Assembly: GCA_020721805.1 (NCBI GenBank) | Contig: DYMB01000001.1 | Location: 169,261 to 233,260, forward strand | Length of the DNA stretch: 64,000 nt | Direction: 5' to 3' | Source: Acetofilamentum sp. | GTDB taxonomy: Bacteria; Hydrothermota; 32-111 | Shown: positions 30,712-41,374 of the stretch, piece after piece | Numbering within the stretch: position 1 is the first letter of the stretch | Layout of the letters: every line of letters begins with the position of its first letter | Program-made: the position numbers and the translations under genes | Notes under the pieces: model-generated | Told to the model about the DNA's origin: nothing | Databases searched by the model: none | Seen by the model: only the letters and a program-made list of their open reading frames with translations

Positions 30712-32031
30712 ATGTATGAAATTATAATAATAGGTTCAGGACCATCTGGACTTTTTGCCGCTTTAAATCTTGTAAATAATGGTAAGGATTCAATATGTAT
30801 AATCGATAAGAATCCCTTTCCATCCGGAGGGATGTTAAACGATTGCAAGTTGAATCTTTCGACCGAGATCGGTATGGATCTTGGAGAATTAAGGATTACA
30901 AAGGAAAAAGCAAAAGAATATATAGATTTTATAGATAAAACTTTTCTTTTTTTTGGTGCACCGGATGAAGTTTATGGCTCTGATGAAAAGTTGTATAAAG
31001 AATGGGCTGAAAGGGCGAAAAGAAACGATGTTGAGTTTATCCCATCATTGCAAAGGCACATAGGAACAGATCTTTCAAAAAAGATAATAAAAAATTTTAG
31101 AAACTATCTTGAAGAAAAGAATGTTAAAATAAGACTTTCAACTGAAATCGTTCATATAGAGAAAAAAGATTCACAATTTTTCTTAAAATCTTCCACAGGT
31201 GAGGAATTTTTTTCAAAATATCTTTTGCTCGCTCCTGGAAGATCCGGTTCAAGTTGGCTTAGAGAAATTTCAAAAAAACTCAAAATATCCTATTCCAATG
31301 GGAAAAAGATAGATGTCGGCATAAGGCTCGAGATGAACAAAGAATCCTATCCTATAACCGATGTTATATATGATCCCAAATTTAAAATGTTTTCAAAATA
31401 TAAAAATGTTTTAAGAACCTTCTGCACGAATCCAAAAGGAAGAGTAACACTTGAAAGGTATGATGATTTTACTCTTATTAACGGCGATGCTTTGAAAATG
31501 AAAAAGACTGAAAATACTAATTTTGCATTGCTCGATACGATAATTTTAACCGAGCCTTTAACCGATCCCTTTGTATATGGAAAGTTGATCTCAATAGCAA
31601 CGAATCTTCTTGGTAACGGTAAACCGATAATACAGAGAATAGGTGATTTTCTTGATGAAAAAAGAAGTAAATTTGAAACATTTTTTGATAAAACAAGATG
31701 GTTTGACAGGGTGAAACCAACATTACAGATTGGAGAACTCGTAACACCCGGTGATATAAGGATGGCTTATCCTTATAAGATAGTTAAAGAGTTGAAAGAG
31801 GGTCTTATCAGGTTGAACAAGATTTTTGGTAATACAATATTAAAAGAAGAGAATATAATATACGCTCCAGAGGTAAAATTTTATTCCATCTCTTACCAGA
31901 CAACCGATGAACTTGAAACAAATGTGAAAAACATTTTTGTAGCAGGTGATGGTGCAGGTAAATCCAGGGGAATAGTTGGAGCGGCAATATCAGGACTTAT
32001 AGCCTCAAATGGGATTTTAAAAAAAGGATGA
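30712..32031 (+). CDS. FAD-dependent oxidoreductase
   Basis: IIIIGSGPSGLFAALNL; C-terminal NIFVAGDGAGKSRGIVGAAISGLIA. Confidence 0.85.
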   Translation: MYEIIIIGSGPSGLFAALNLVNNGKDSICIIDKNPFPSGGMLNDCKLNLSTEIGMDLGELRITKEKAKEYIDFIDKTFLFFGAPDEVYGSDEKLYKEWAERAKRNDVEFIPSLQRHIGTDLSKKIIKNFRNYLEEKNVKIRLSTEIVHIEKKDSQFFLKSSTGEEFFSKYLLLAPGRSGSSWLREISKKLKISYSNGKKIDVGIRLEMNKESYPITDVIYDPKFKMFSKYKNVLRTFCTNPKGRVTLERYDDFTLINGDALKMKKTENTNFALLDTIILTEPLTDPFVYGKLISIATNLLGNGKPIIQRIGDFLDEKRSKFETFFDKTRWFDRVKPTLQIGELVTPGDIRMAYPYKIVKELKEGLIRLNKIFGNTILKEENIIYAPEVKFYSISYQTTDELETNVKNIFVAGDGAGKSRGIVGAAISGLIASNGILKKG

Positions 32032-32909
32032 ACCAGTTTAAAAGAAAGATTTCAGCATTTTTTTTTGCGATAAGACCCTATGAAAATCTTCAACATTTTT
32101 TGTTTACAGTTGCAGGATTTATCTATGCAACATATAAACTCGCCTTTTTTGAAATAAGTTTGAAATCTTTTATAGGGAGTATAACTGTTCTATCATTTCT
32201 TTCACAGGTTCTCTCATACAACAATTATGCAACTTTTGAACTGGATCTTGTAGATGAAAGTAAAAAATTTCAAAATAAATTTGAAGGTATAAACAAAACT
32301 TTTCTTCTTAAAATATCAATATTCTTTTTTGTTTTAACGATTCTTTCATCTCTCTTTATAAACATTATTTCCACACTTTATTTTATTCTTCTTATGTTTG
32401 GATGGATTTTGTATACACATCCGAAGTTAATGATGAAAAGAAATATTATCTTTCCGTTTATTCTTGATATTTTGACTATGCCATATTTAACTATTTTTGG
32501 TTCATATGTTTCAGGTTATTTTGGTTTTGACCTTTTAATCTTTTCCATATTTTTTGGACTTATTGAAATAGCAGGTCATCTTAACCATTATAACCTTGAT
32601 TATGAGGTTGATAAAAAAACAAAAATATTCACTATAGCCCACAGTGTTGGTAGAAAAAATCTTTTTTTGCTTACAGTTTTCTTTTTTGGAATCTCATCCT
32701 TCTATTTTTTGATAATCTCTATTTTTAAAATAATTCCTTTGTATACTGGATTCTCCTATATCCCCGGTTTTATATTTCAGCTTATTTTTACTTTTAAAAT
32801 TTTAAAAAAGAATATGGATTATAATTTTCCTTTAAAGTTTAGAACATTTTACAGAATCCTATTTTTTCTGGAATCCCTTTTTGTCGTCTTAACTCTACTT
32901 TTATTATGA
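32028..32909 (+). CDS. UbiA-family prenyltransferase-like membrane protein
   Basis: Multi-TM; NNYATFELDLVDESKK and NHYNLDYEVDKKT Asp-rich loops. Confidence 0.7.
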   Translation: MNQFKRKISAFFFAIRPYENLQHFLFTVAGFIYATYKLAFFEISLKSFIGSITVLSFLSQVLSYNNYATFELDLVDESKKFQNKFEGINKTFLLKISIFFFVLTILSSLFINIISTLYFILLMFGWILYTHPKLMMKRNIIFPFILDILTMPYLTIFGSYVSGYFGFDLLIFSIFFGLIEIAGHLNHYNLDYEVDKKTKIFTIAHSVGRKNLFLLTVFFFGISSFYFLIISIFKIIPLYTGFSYIPGFIFQLIFTFKILKKNMDYNFPLKFRTFYRILFFLESLFVVLTLLLL

Positions 32910-33565
32910 TTGAAAAGAAAAAAATTGTAAAAATTATAAAGATACTTTTAAAAGAGACTGAAAGATTAAAAAAACCTGTTGTTGAAAAACTTTATTCTGA
33001 TAAAAAGGATCCTTATAAAATTCTTATAACCACTTTAATATCTTTAAGAACCAAGGATTCTATAACCGAAGAGGTTTCAAGAAAACTTTTACAGAAAGCT
33101 TCAAACCCATATACTATGGCTAAACTACCTTTAGATCAAATAGAAAAAATAGTAAAAAAGGCTGGTTTTTATAAAAACAAAGCGATGGTTGTAAAAAATG
33201 TTTCAAAAAAAATAATAGAGGATTATAATGGAAGAGTGCCAGACAAACCTGAGGAACTTTTAAAAATAAAAGGTATCGGGCACAAAACCGCCAATCTTGT
33301 TTTATCAACAGCATATGGTAAAAATTTTATATGTGTCGATACACATGTTCACAGGATTTCAAACAGGCTGGGTCTTGTTAAAACAAAGAATCCCTATGAA
33401 ACGGAGATTGAACTGATGAAAGTTTTACCTGAAAAATACTGGAAAATCATAAATAGACTTTTTGTAACATGGGGGCAGAATATCTGTAAACCCATAAATC
33501 CAAAATGTTCTATATGCAGTGTTGAAGCCTATTGTGAAAAAAATATTCAAATCTTTAAAGGTTGA
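32906..33565 (+). CDS. nth: Endonuclease III-like DNA glycosylase
   Basis: HhH LKIKGIGHKTANLVL, VDTHVHRISNRLGL, C-terminal 4Fe-4S cysteines. Confidence 0.92.
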   Translation: MIEKKKIVKIIKILLKETERLKKPVVEKLYSDKKDPYKILITTLISLRTKDSITEEVSRKLLQKASNPYTMAKLPLDQIEKIVKKAGFYKNKAMVVKNVSKKIIEDYNGRVPDKPEELLKIKGIGHKTANLVLSTAYGKNFICVDTHVHRISNRLGLVKTKNPYETEIELMKVLPEKYWKIINRLFVTWGQNICKPINPKCSICSVEAYCEKNIQIFKG

Positions 33566-33590
33566 TAATATTTGATAATTATGATATAAT
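33562..33590 (+). promoter_or_regulatory. Promoter with ATG 6 nt after -10 (leaderless type)
   Basis: TTGATA (33562-33567), 17 bp, TATAAT (33585-33590), ATG 33597. Confidence 0.6.
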
Positions 33591-33596
33591 AAAAAA

Positions 33597-33896
33597 ATGT
33601 CAGAACCTTTACATATATCTATAATATTAAAAAAAATAATAGGTGATCTGGAAAGAAAAATAGTTGAAAACTCTTTTGCTGATAATATAGACTGGAACGA
33701 TATAGTAGGAGAGGATATTGCAAAAGGTTCAAAACTTATAGGCAGAAAAGGAAAAAAGGTTCTGGTAAAAGTTAAAGATACTTGTTATATGTTTGAGATC
33801 AACAGAATGAAAGAGGATATACTTCAAAAGATAAATTCCAGAAGCGGTGAAGAGTTTAAAGATATTAAAATTTTGTTAATAATGGAGGAAAATTAA
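33597..33896 (+). CDS. DUF721 / DciA-like protein
   Basis: ~100 aa, W and GxxxAKGSKLIGRKGKKVLVKVKDTCYMFEINRMKEDILQKIN, directly upstream of gyrB. Confidence 0.65.
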   Translation: MSEPLHISIILKKIIGDLERKIVENSFADNIDWNDIVGEDIAKGSKLIGRKGKKVLVKVKDTCYMFEINRMKEDILQKINSRSGEEFKDIKILLIMEEN

Positions 33897-35837
<1,941 letters not shown>

Positions 35838-35840
35838 ATA

Positions 35841-35868
35841 TTGACAAATTTCAATTTTATGTTATTAT
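35841..35868 (+). promoter_or_regulatory. Promoter for tRNA-Asp
   Basis: TTGACA (35841-35846), 16 bp, TATTAT (35863-35868), 11 nt before the tRNA. Confidence 0.6.
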
Positions 35869-35879
35869 GACTTTTCTAA

Positions 35880-35956
35880 GGGGGCGTAGTTCAGCTGGTT
35901 AGAACGCTTGCCTGTCACGCAAGAGGTCGCGAGTTCGAGTCTCGTCGCTCCCGCCA
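35880..35956 (+). tRNA. tRNA-Asp (GTC), CCA encoded
   Basis: Cloverleaf: GGGGGCG/CGCTCCC acceptor, GTTCGAG T loop, anticodon loop CTGTCAC. Confidence 0.97.
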
Positions 35957-36187
35957 CTTTAAACGGTCATCAGAATTCACCAATAGTTAAAAGGGTTTTC
36001 TATATTCATAATGCATACCTTCATCGTTCAATGAGAATTTCGAGCAGACCAGTTTCAGCAATTTCCCCTTTTTCTCGGGTTCTATCCTATCGTATAAATT
36101 TACCAGGACTTACACATTTTGAGTCTTTTTCGCACGATTTCGGGGATTACTACCGTTTTCTTTGTCAATTCCTCTATTAGGCATTCT
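35957..36187 (-). pseudogene. Decayed serine (resolvase-type) recombinase C-terminus, running antisense towards tRNA-Asp
   Basis: Minus frame: ...NV*VLVNLYDRIEPEKKGKLLKLVCSKFSLNDEGMHYEYRKPF*LLVNSDDRLKW; internal stops. Confidence 0.5.
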
Positions 36188-36196
36188 TCTTCTCTT

Positions 36197-36330
36197 CTGC
36201 CATTGCGATGAGCATAGCGACGAAGCATCCTCTTAGTGGGGTAAATACTGTTTGTAAAACAAATGAATAGTCAAAAATGGGATTGCCGCACTAAGAGGTA
36301 TGAAAGTCAAGCAAGGCGTTCGCAATGACA
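36197..36330. repeat. Degenerate dispersed intergenic inverted repeat (GTCATTGCGA type)
   Basis: TGCCATTGCGA (36198-36208) vs TCGCAATGACA (36320-36330); CCTCTTAGTG (36229-36238) vs CACTAAGAGG (36289-36298). Confidence 0.65.
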
Positions 36331-36352
36331 AAAAAAATGAATAGTGAATAAG

Positions 36353-36410
36353 CGGATCCCCACGCTCAGAGGTAAGTGGGTAAAGCAGGTTGCTCAGAAT
36401 GACAGAATGG
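36353..36410. repeat. Second dispersed repeat fragment (CATTCTGTCATTCTGAGC type)
   Basis: GCTCAGAATGACAGAATGG at 36392-36410, reverse complement CCATTCTGTCATTCTGAGC. Confidence 0.55.
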
Positions 36411-36572
36411 AAAATGAGTGTTATTTGAAGAGGGGTTGCAGTAAACTGTGAAGACGCTGTTCGACATGAGCTATGAGCCGTATGAAAATAACATTGAGCT
36501 ATCAGCCTTGTGCCATAAGTTAATAATACAGATGCAGAGCCAATACATAATATGGAGTAAAAAGAATAGGGG

Positions 36573-36848
36573 ATGTTAACAATTTATGACATATCAGACA
36601 GAGAAGTGATAAAAGAGGAACCAAAGAAGCAATGCGAACACAAAATAGATATCAGACATTTAAAAAATGGTATATACTTCATACAGGTTGAGAATAAGAT
36701 CAGGACTTTAAAGGGGAAACTGGTCAAAATTAACGGATATAATCTCTGCCAGTTAAGAAATAAGTCAAGATTTGGTGCTTCCTTTTCAGTAAATAGTCAC
36801 AAAACTCGTTTAGAGACTCCCATTTTTTACTTAATACCCCTTGATTAA
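36573..36848 (+). pseudogene. Orphan secretion-sorting (T9SS type A-like) C-terminal domain fragment
   Basis: LTIYDISDREV...IDIRHLKNGIYFIQVENKIRTLKGKLVKI without the protein body; in-frame stop just upstream. Confidence 0.6.
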
Positions 36849-36868
36849 AATATTTAAAAATATATAAT
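36841..36868 (+). promoter_or_regulatory. Promoter with ATG 7 nt after -10
   Basis: TTGATT (36841-36846), 16 bp, TATAAT (36863-36868), ATG 36876. Confidence 0.55.
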
Positions 36869-36875
36869 AAAACAT

Positions 36876-38372
36876 ATGAAAAAAAAAATTATTATTGTTG
36901 GTATAGATGGTGGCACCTTTTTACTTATAGATAGATTTATAAATGACGGTAGACTTCCATTTTTTAAATTTTTAAAGGAGAATTCTCTCTATTCTGATAT
37001 GTATTCTGTAGACCAGAATACGAGAGTCCCTATATCTCCAACCATATGGACATCGCTTGCCTCAGGGAAAAAAGCTGAAAAACATAAGATCCTTTCATTC
37101 TTCAATCTTCAACAGGATATCGTATCAGCCAGATGGTTTGAAATATTAAACCATTATGGATATTCTGTCGGAACTTTTGGATGGGAATTGACCTGGCCTC
37201 CCGAAGAGTATGGTGGATTTACAATACCCTGTTCTATGGCAAGAGATAATAGAACCTTTCCTTCTTATCTTTCACCGATAATGGAATTGAGAGGCAAAAA
37301 GAAGAGAAAATTTTTGAGCAATGTTTTATTATTTTTCAAATTGAAAAGGATAGGTGTTGATTCTTTGACATTAGTTCAGTTAGTTTTAAACACAATCTTT
37401 GAAAGATTCTATGATAAAAAGATAAAACTTTTTAAAAGGTTGATCCTTTTGAACCGTCTTAACCTTTCCTTGTTTTTAAATTTAGTAAAAAAATATAAAA
37501 CTGAAATTTCCTTTTTCTTCATCCCAATTGCAGATTCTTCTTCACATTATTTCTGGAAATATTCCGATAAAGAGAATTTTCCTGAAGTCTCAGATATAGA
37601 GAGAAAAAAATATAAAGAATTACTTTTAAAATCTTATATTGAGATAGATGAGAGTTTGAAAAAAATTTATGATAAAAACAAAGATTCTGTTCTATTCATT
37701 ATATCCGATCATGGTATGAAACCCATAAGGGAGGGTAGTTTTAAAACTCTCTCACTTAAGCAAAAAAGTTTTCTTGATAAAACGAATCTGAACAAAAAAG
37801 TGGAAATATATTTTGTTGGCTTGAATTCCGTTATCGTAGTAAAGGATGATTCTTCAGTTGATCCTGATTCCCTTTTACAATTTTTCAAAAATATTATCAT
37901 AAAACCTATAGATGAAAAATTTTTTGAAGTTGTTGAAAAAGATAATAGTGGAAGGATATTTTTAAAGGTAACACAGTTCGATAAAGGTAAATTTCAGGAA
38001 AAGGATTTAACAAATTTAAAAGTTTTGATTGGGACAGATTACTATGATTTCAAATCTCTTGTTGATATAAATGATATAGAAAGATCATCCGATCATGATG
38101 AAAGAGGTATATTTATCATATTTGATAAAAATCTAAAAAGAAAGGGGAAAATAGAGGATTCCACGATATACGATTTTTTACCAACTTTACTTGATTTTTT
38201 ATCTTTACCAATTGCAAAAGATTTTGATGGAAAAAGTTTAATTGAATCCTCTCAAAAAAGTTTTATAGATACTTACGATTTTCTTGTGAAAAGAAAAAAA
38301 GAGAGTATAGATAAGGATGATGAATTTGTAAAAGAGGAATTAAGAAGGCTGGGTTATTTAAAAGATAAATAG
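36876..38372 (+). CDS. Alkaline-phosphatase-superfamily protein (type I phosphodiesterase-like)
   Basis: IIIVGIDGGTF, PTIWTSLASGK, FIISDHGMKP, FLPTLLDFLSLPIAKDFDGKSL. Confidence 0.85.
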   Translation: MKKKIIIVGIDGGTFLLIDRFINDGRLPFFKFLKENSLYSDMYSVDQNTRVPISPTIWTSLASGKKAEKHKILSFFNLQQDIVSARWFEILNHYGYSVGTFGWELTWPPEEYGGFTIPCSMARDNRTFPSYLSPIMELRGKKKRKFLSNVLLFFKLKRIGVDSLTLVQLVLNTIFERFYDKKIKLFKRLILLNRLNLSLFLNLVKKYKTEISFFFIPIADSSSHYFWKYSDKENFPEVSDIERKKYKELLLKSYIEIDESLKKIYDKNKDSVLFIISDHGMKPIREGSFKTLSLKQKSFLDKTNLNKKVEIYFVGLNSVIVVKDDSSVDPDSLLQFFKNIIIKPIDEKFFEVVEKDNSGRIFLKVTQFDKGKFQEKDLTNLKVLIGTDYYDFKSLVDINDIERSSDHDERGIFIIFDKNLKRKGKIEDSTIYDFLPTLLDFLSLPIAKDFDGKSLIESSQKSFIDTYDFLVKRKKESIDKDDEFVKEELRRLGYLKDK

Positions 38373-38379
38373 GAGAGAT

Positions 38380-39129
38380 ATGAAAAATTTTCAAGCGGTT
38401 ATACTCGCTGCTGGAATTGGTGAAAGGTTGAAGCCTGATACTGAGAATAAACCTAAAACGATGTTAAGAATAGGTAAAAGTACTCTTATAAAAGAAATAA
38501 TAAATAACATTTACAATTCTGGCATAAACGATATAATGATTGTTGGAGGACATAGATTCAATATTTTAAAAAGGTATCTTTTGGGTTTAAAGAAAAATTA
38601 TTTAAATTTAAACATTTCCTTTGTTGAAAATAAAAAATATATGGAATTCAACAACTGTTATACACTCTTTACAGCCCTTCCACATATTAGAAAAGATTTT
38701 ATAATTTTTAACAGTGATATAATATTTGATATCCTGATTTTAAAAAGATTGCTTGAGAATGATGGAAATTTTATAGTGGTGGATAATGTGAAAAGAGTTG
38801 GTAAAGAGGAAATGAAAGTGGTTTTAAAGGATGGTTTTGTATTCTCTCTTTCAAAAAAGAATCCAGTTGAAAATTCTGTTGGTGAATATATAGGGATAAC
38901 GATGGTTAAACATAACACCATAAGATCTATGATGAAATTTTATGATAGATTTGATTTTACATCAAAAGGTAAATACTACGAGGATCTTCTTGTTGATGTA
39001 TCCAGGGAGAATATATTCTTTAAACCCTTATATACCGATGGACTTTTGTGGACAGAGGTTGATACATTTGAAGATCTTGAATTTGCAAAAAAGATTTATA
39101 AAGATTTAAACAAAAAGTATAGTGAATGA
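38380..39129 (+). CDS. Sugar/choline-phosphate-type nucleotidyltransferase (LicC-like)
   Basis: AVILAAGIGERLKPDTENKPKTMLRIGKSTLI, FIIFNSDIIFD, GEYIGI, LWTEVDTFEDLEFAKK. Confidence 0.8.
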   Translation: MKNFQAVILAAGIGERLKPDTENKPKTMLRIGKSTLIKEIINNIYNSGINDIMIVGGHRFNILKRYLLGLKKNYLNLNISFVENKKYMEFNNCYTLFTALPHIRKDFIIFNSDIIFDILILKRLLENDGNFIVVDNVKRVGKEEMKVVLKDGFVFSLSKKNPVENSVGEYIGITMVKHNTIRSMMKFYDRFDFTSKGKYYEDLLVDVSRENIFFKPLYTDGLLWTEVDTFEDLEFAKKIYKDLNKKYSE

Positions 39130-40217
39130 AAAGTGTAATACTTATATTGATAGATGGTGCAAGGTATGATTTTGTAAAAGAGGATAATACTTACAAACAA
39201 CTCTTTCAAAATTCAAAATGGTTTAACAGATTTTATACCGCGTCACCTTATACCATAGGCTCCATGCACGCTCTTTTTACAGGTCTTTATCCAAAAAATA
39301 ATGGGGTTTGTGGCTATTTAAGACCAAAGGATCTTAGAGAAGATGTCAAAATAATCCCACAATATTTAAAGGAGAAAGGTTATTTTACTCTTGCAAATAT
39401 ACCAAGCCTGGTTGTGATGGCAAATAGAGGCTTTGATGTATACTCTTTGCACGATGAATACAATCAGGATGTTAAAGAGGAACACTTAAAATTTATAGAG
39501 GAAAACCAAAAAAGATTGAACGAAAATAGACCATTCTTCCTTTATTTGCATTATTCGAAGATACACACATCACTTGTAAAAAATGTTTTAAATGTTTATT
39601 CCGATAGGAGTGAAGAGTATTTTGAAAATAGAGAAGAGAATATTAAAAGGTATAAAAAGGATATCGAAATTTCCGGGGAATATCTTAAAGATATTTTTAA
39701 AAAAGTTAAAGAGTATGAACTTGATAATGATACTCAAATATGGATACTTTCAGACCATGGTGCATCGGTGGGGGAAGTCTTTGGTGAGAGAGCGTATGGA
39801 GTCTTTCTTTACAACTATACTCTGCACAATTTTGTTATAAAATATGATTCAAAATTAAGAGAAGAGGATAACTCTCTTCGCTCAACTGTAGATTTTTTAC
39901 CTTTGTTGTTTGATTCTTTGAATATAGATATTCCTCAAAACATAGATGGAATTTTGAAGAGAGAGATTGAAACAAAGAATCTTTTTAGTTTAAAAAGAAA
40001 AGTTTTTGAAATCTATTTTGAGACCGGTGGTGTTGATGGGCCATTCCCATCTCCACAAAAACATAATATTTTTGGAATTTTTGATGGAAAAAGAAAATTG
40101 GTTCATATCAAAACGATAGATAGGTTTCAGGAGTTTATAGTTGAAAATGAAAAAGATCTTGAGGTCTTCAAAATATCTTCTGATTTGAAAAAGAAACTTT
40201 TGGAATATGAAAGATAA
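39126..40217 (+). CDS. Sulfatase / phosphoglycerol-transferase-like alkaline phosphatase superfamily protein
   Basis: ILILIDGARYD, SPYTIGSMHALFTGLYPKNNGV, WILSDHGASVGEVFGE. Confidence 0.8.
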   Translation: MKSVILILIDGARYDFVKEDNTYKQLFQNSKWFNRFYTASPYTIGSMHALFTGLYPKNNGVCGYLRPKDLREDVKIIPQYLKEKGYFTLANIPSLVVMANRGFDVYSLHDEYNQDVKEEHLKFIEENQKRLNENRPFFLYLHYSKIHTSLVKNVLNVYSDRSEEYFENREENIKRYKKDIEISGEYLKDIFKKVKEYELDNDTQIWILSDHGASVGEVFGERAYGVFLYNYTLHNFVIKYDSKLREEDNSLRSTVDFLPLLFDSLNIDIPQNIDGILKREIETKNLFSLKRKVFEIYFETGGVDGPFPSPQKHNIFGIFDGKRKLVHIKTIDRFQEFIVENEKDLEVFKISSDLKKKLLEYER

Positions 40218-41331
40218 AAAAAGAATCATTCTCCTTTCACATCTCTGGCCCTATTCACCCCAGAGGTTAACTCCATCAACCGGAATCTATGTTTATGAAC
40301 AGGTTGAAGAGTTAAAGAATAATGTAGATCTTGAAATTTTTGTTCCTGTAAGAATAAATCCAACTTTAAAAGAGATTCTTTTTTCAACAAAAAAAAATAT
40401 TTTTAAAAACTATATTTTTCATAAAGAAAAAACCTGTATATTTTTAAAATATCCTAGAATTCTAACAAAACATTTCGATTCTTTCGTTATAGGTTTAATA
40501 CTTTATTTAAAAACTTACTTTAAAAGTTACGATCTTATTCATTCTCATACTCTCTTCCCTGATGGATTGGCATCATTTGTATATTCAAGGTTAAAAAGAA
40601 TTCCATTTGTTGTAACTGTTCATGGAAGTGATCTTATGTTGATATCAAAAAGACCCATAGATAAGTTTTTTGTAAAATTGTTTCTTAAAAAGGCAAGAAA
40701 GGTTATAGTTGTCAGTTATAAAATGGAAAAGATTTTAAGAAATGATTTTCAAACAAAAAGAACCGTTGTTATACGAAATGGAATAAAAAGAGAGTTTAAA
40801 ATGACCGATCTTTCAAAAAATCTTCTTTTCATAGGGAGGTTGACCGACATAAAGGATCCTATTTTACTTTTAAATATTTTTAACGATTTTTTGAAATCAA
40901 GGAAAGATTTTAAACTCGTTATCGTTGGTGATGGACCTTTAAGAGAAAAAATTTTTGAAGAGATTGAAAGGTATGGAATAAAAGATTATATTGATTTTAA
41001 AGGTTTTGTAAAAAGGGAAGAGATAGAAAAAATATACTCGAAAGCATTCTTAACTCTCATAACAAGTAAATCTGAAGGGTTTCCATCTATTATTTTTGAA
41101 TCATTTTCTGCAGGTGTTCCAATAATATCCTTCGATGTTGGTGGAGTAAAAGAGGCTGTTTCAGACTATAAAACAGGTTTTATTGTTCCAGAAAGGGATA
41201 AAGGAATGTTTTTAAGAAGAGTTCACGAGGGTATTGATTATAAATGGGATAGGGAATATATAAAAAAATTTGCTTCAAATTTTTTATGGGAAAAGATCGC
41301 AAAAGAGATTGTTGAAAGAGTATATAAATAA
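40207..41331 (+). CDS. GT4-family glycosyltransferase
   Basis: LIHSHTLFPDGLAS, FVVTVHGSDLM, LVIVGDGPLREKI, SKSEGFPSIIFESFSAGVPIISFDVGGVKEAV. Confidence 0.92.
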   Translation: MKDKKRIILLSHLWPYSPQRLTPSTGIYVYEQVEELKNNVDLEIFVPVRINPTLKEILFSTKKNIFKNYIFHKEKTCIFLKYPRILTKHFDSFVIGLILYLKTYFKSYDLIHSHTLFPDGLASFVYSRLKRIPFVVTVHGSDLMLISKRPIDKFFVKLFLKKARKVIVVSYKMEKILRNDFQTKRTVVIRNGIKREFKMTDLSKNLLFIGRLTDIKDPILLLNIFNDFLKSRKDFKLVIVGDGPLREKIFEEIERYGIKDYIDFKGFVKREEIEKIYSKAFLTLITSKSEGFPSIIFESFSAGVPIISFDVGGVKEAVSDYKTGFIVPERDKGMFLRRVHEGIDYKWDREYIKKFASNFLWEKIAKEIVERVYK

Positions 41332-41359
41332 AAAAGGGGGATTTTATCCCCCTTTTTTT
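41331..41359. terminator. Bidirectional intrinsic terminator between convergent genes
   Basis: AAAAAGGGGGATTTTATCCCCCTTTTTTT. Confidence 0.88.
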
Positions 41360-41374
41360 ATTAAAATGAGAGTC

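Noticed and set aside
35908-36180. Plus-strand 90-aa ORF starting inside tRNA-Asp (MPVTQEVASSSLVAPA...)
   Set aside because: The start lies inside a confident tRNA and VASSSLVAPA is a typical tRNA translation artefact; the opposite strand has the recombinase-like signal.
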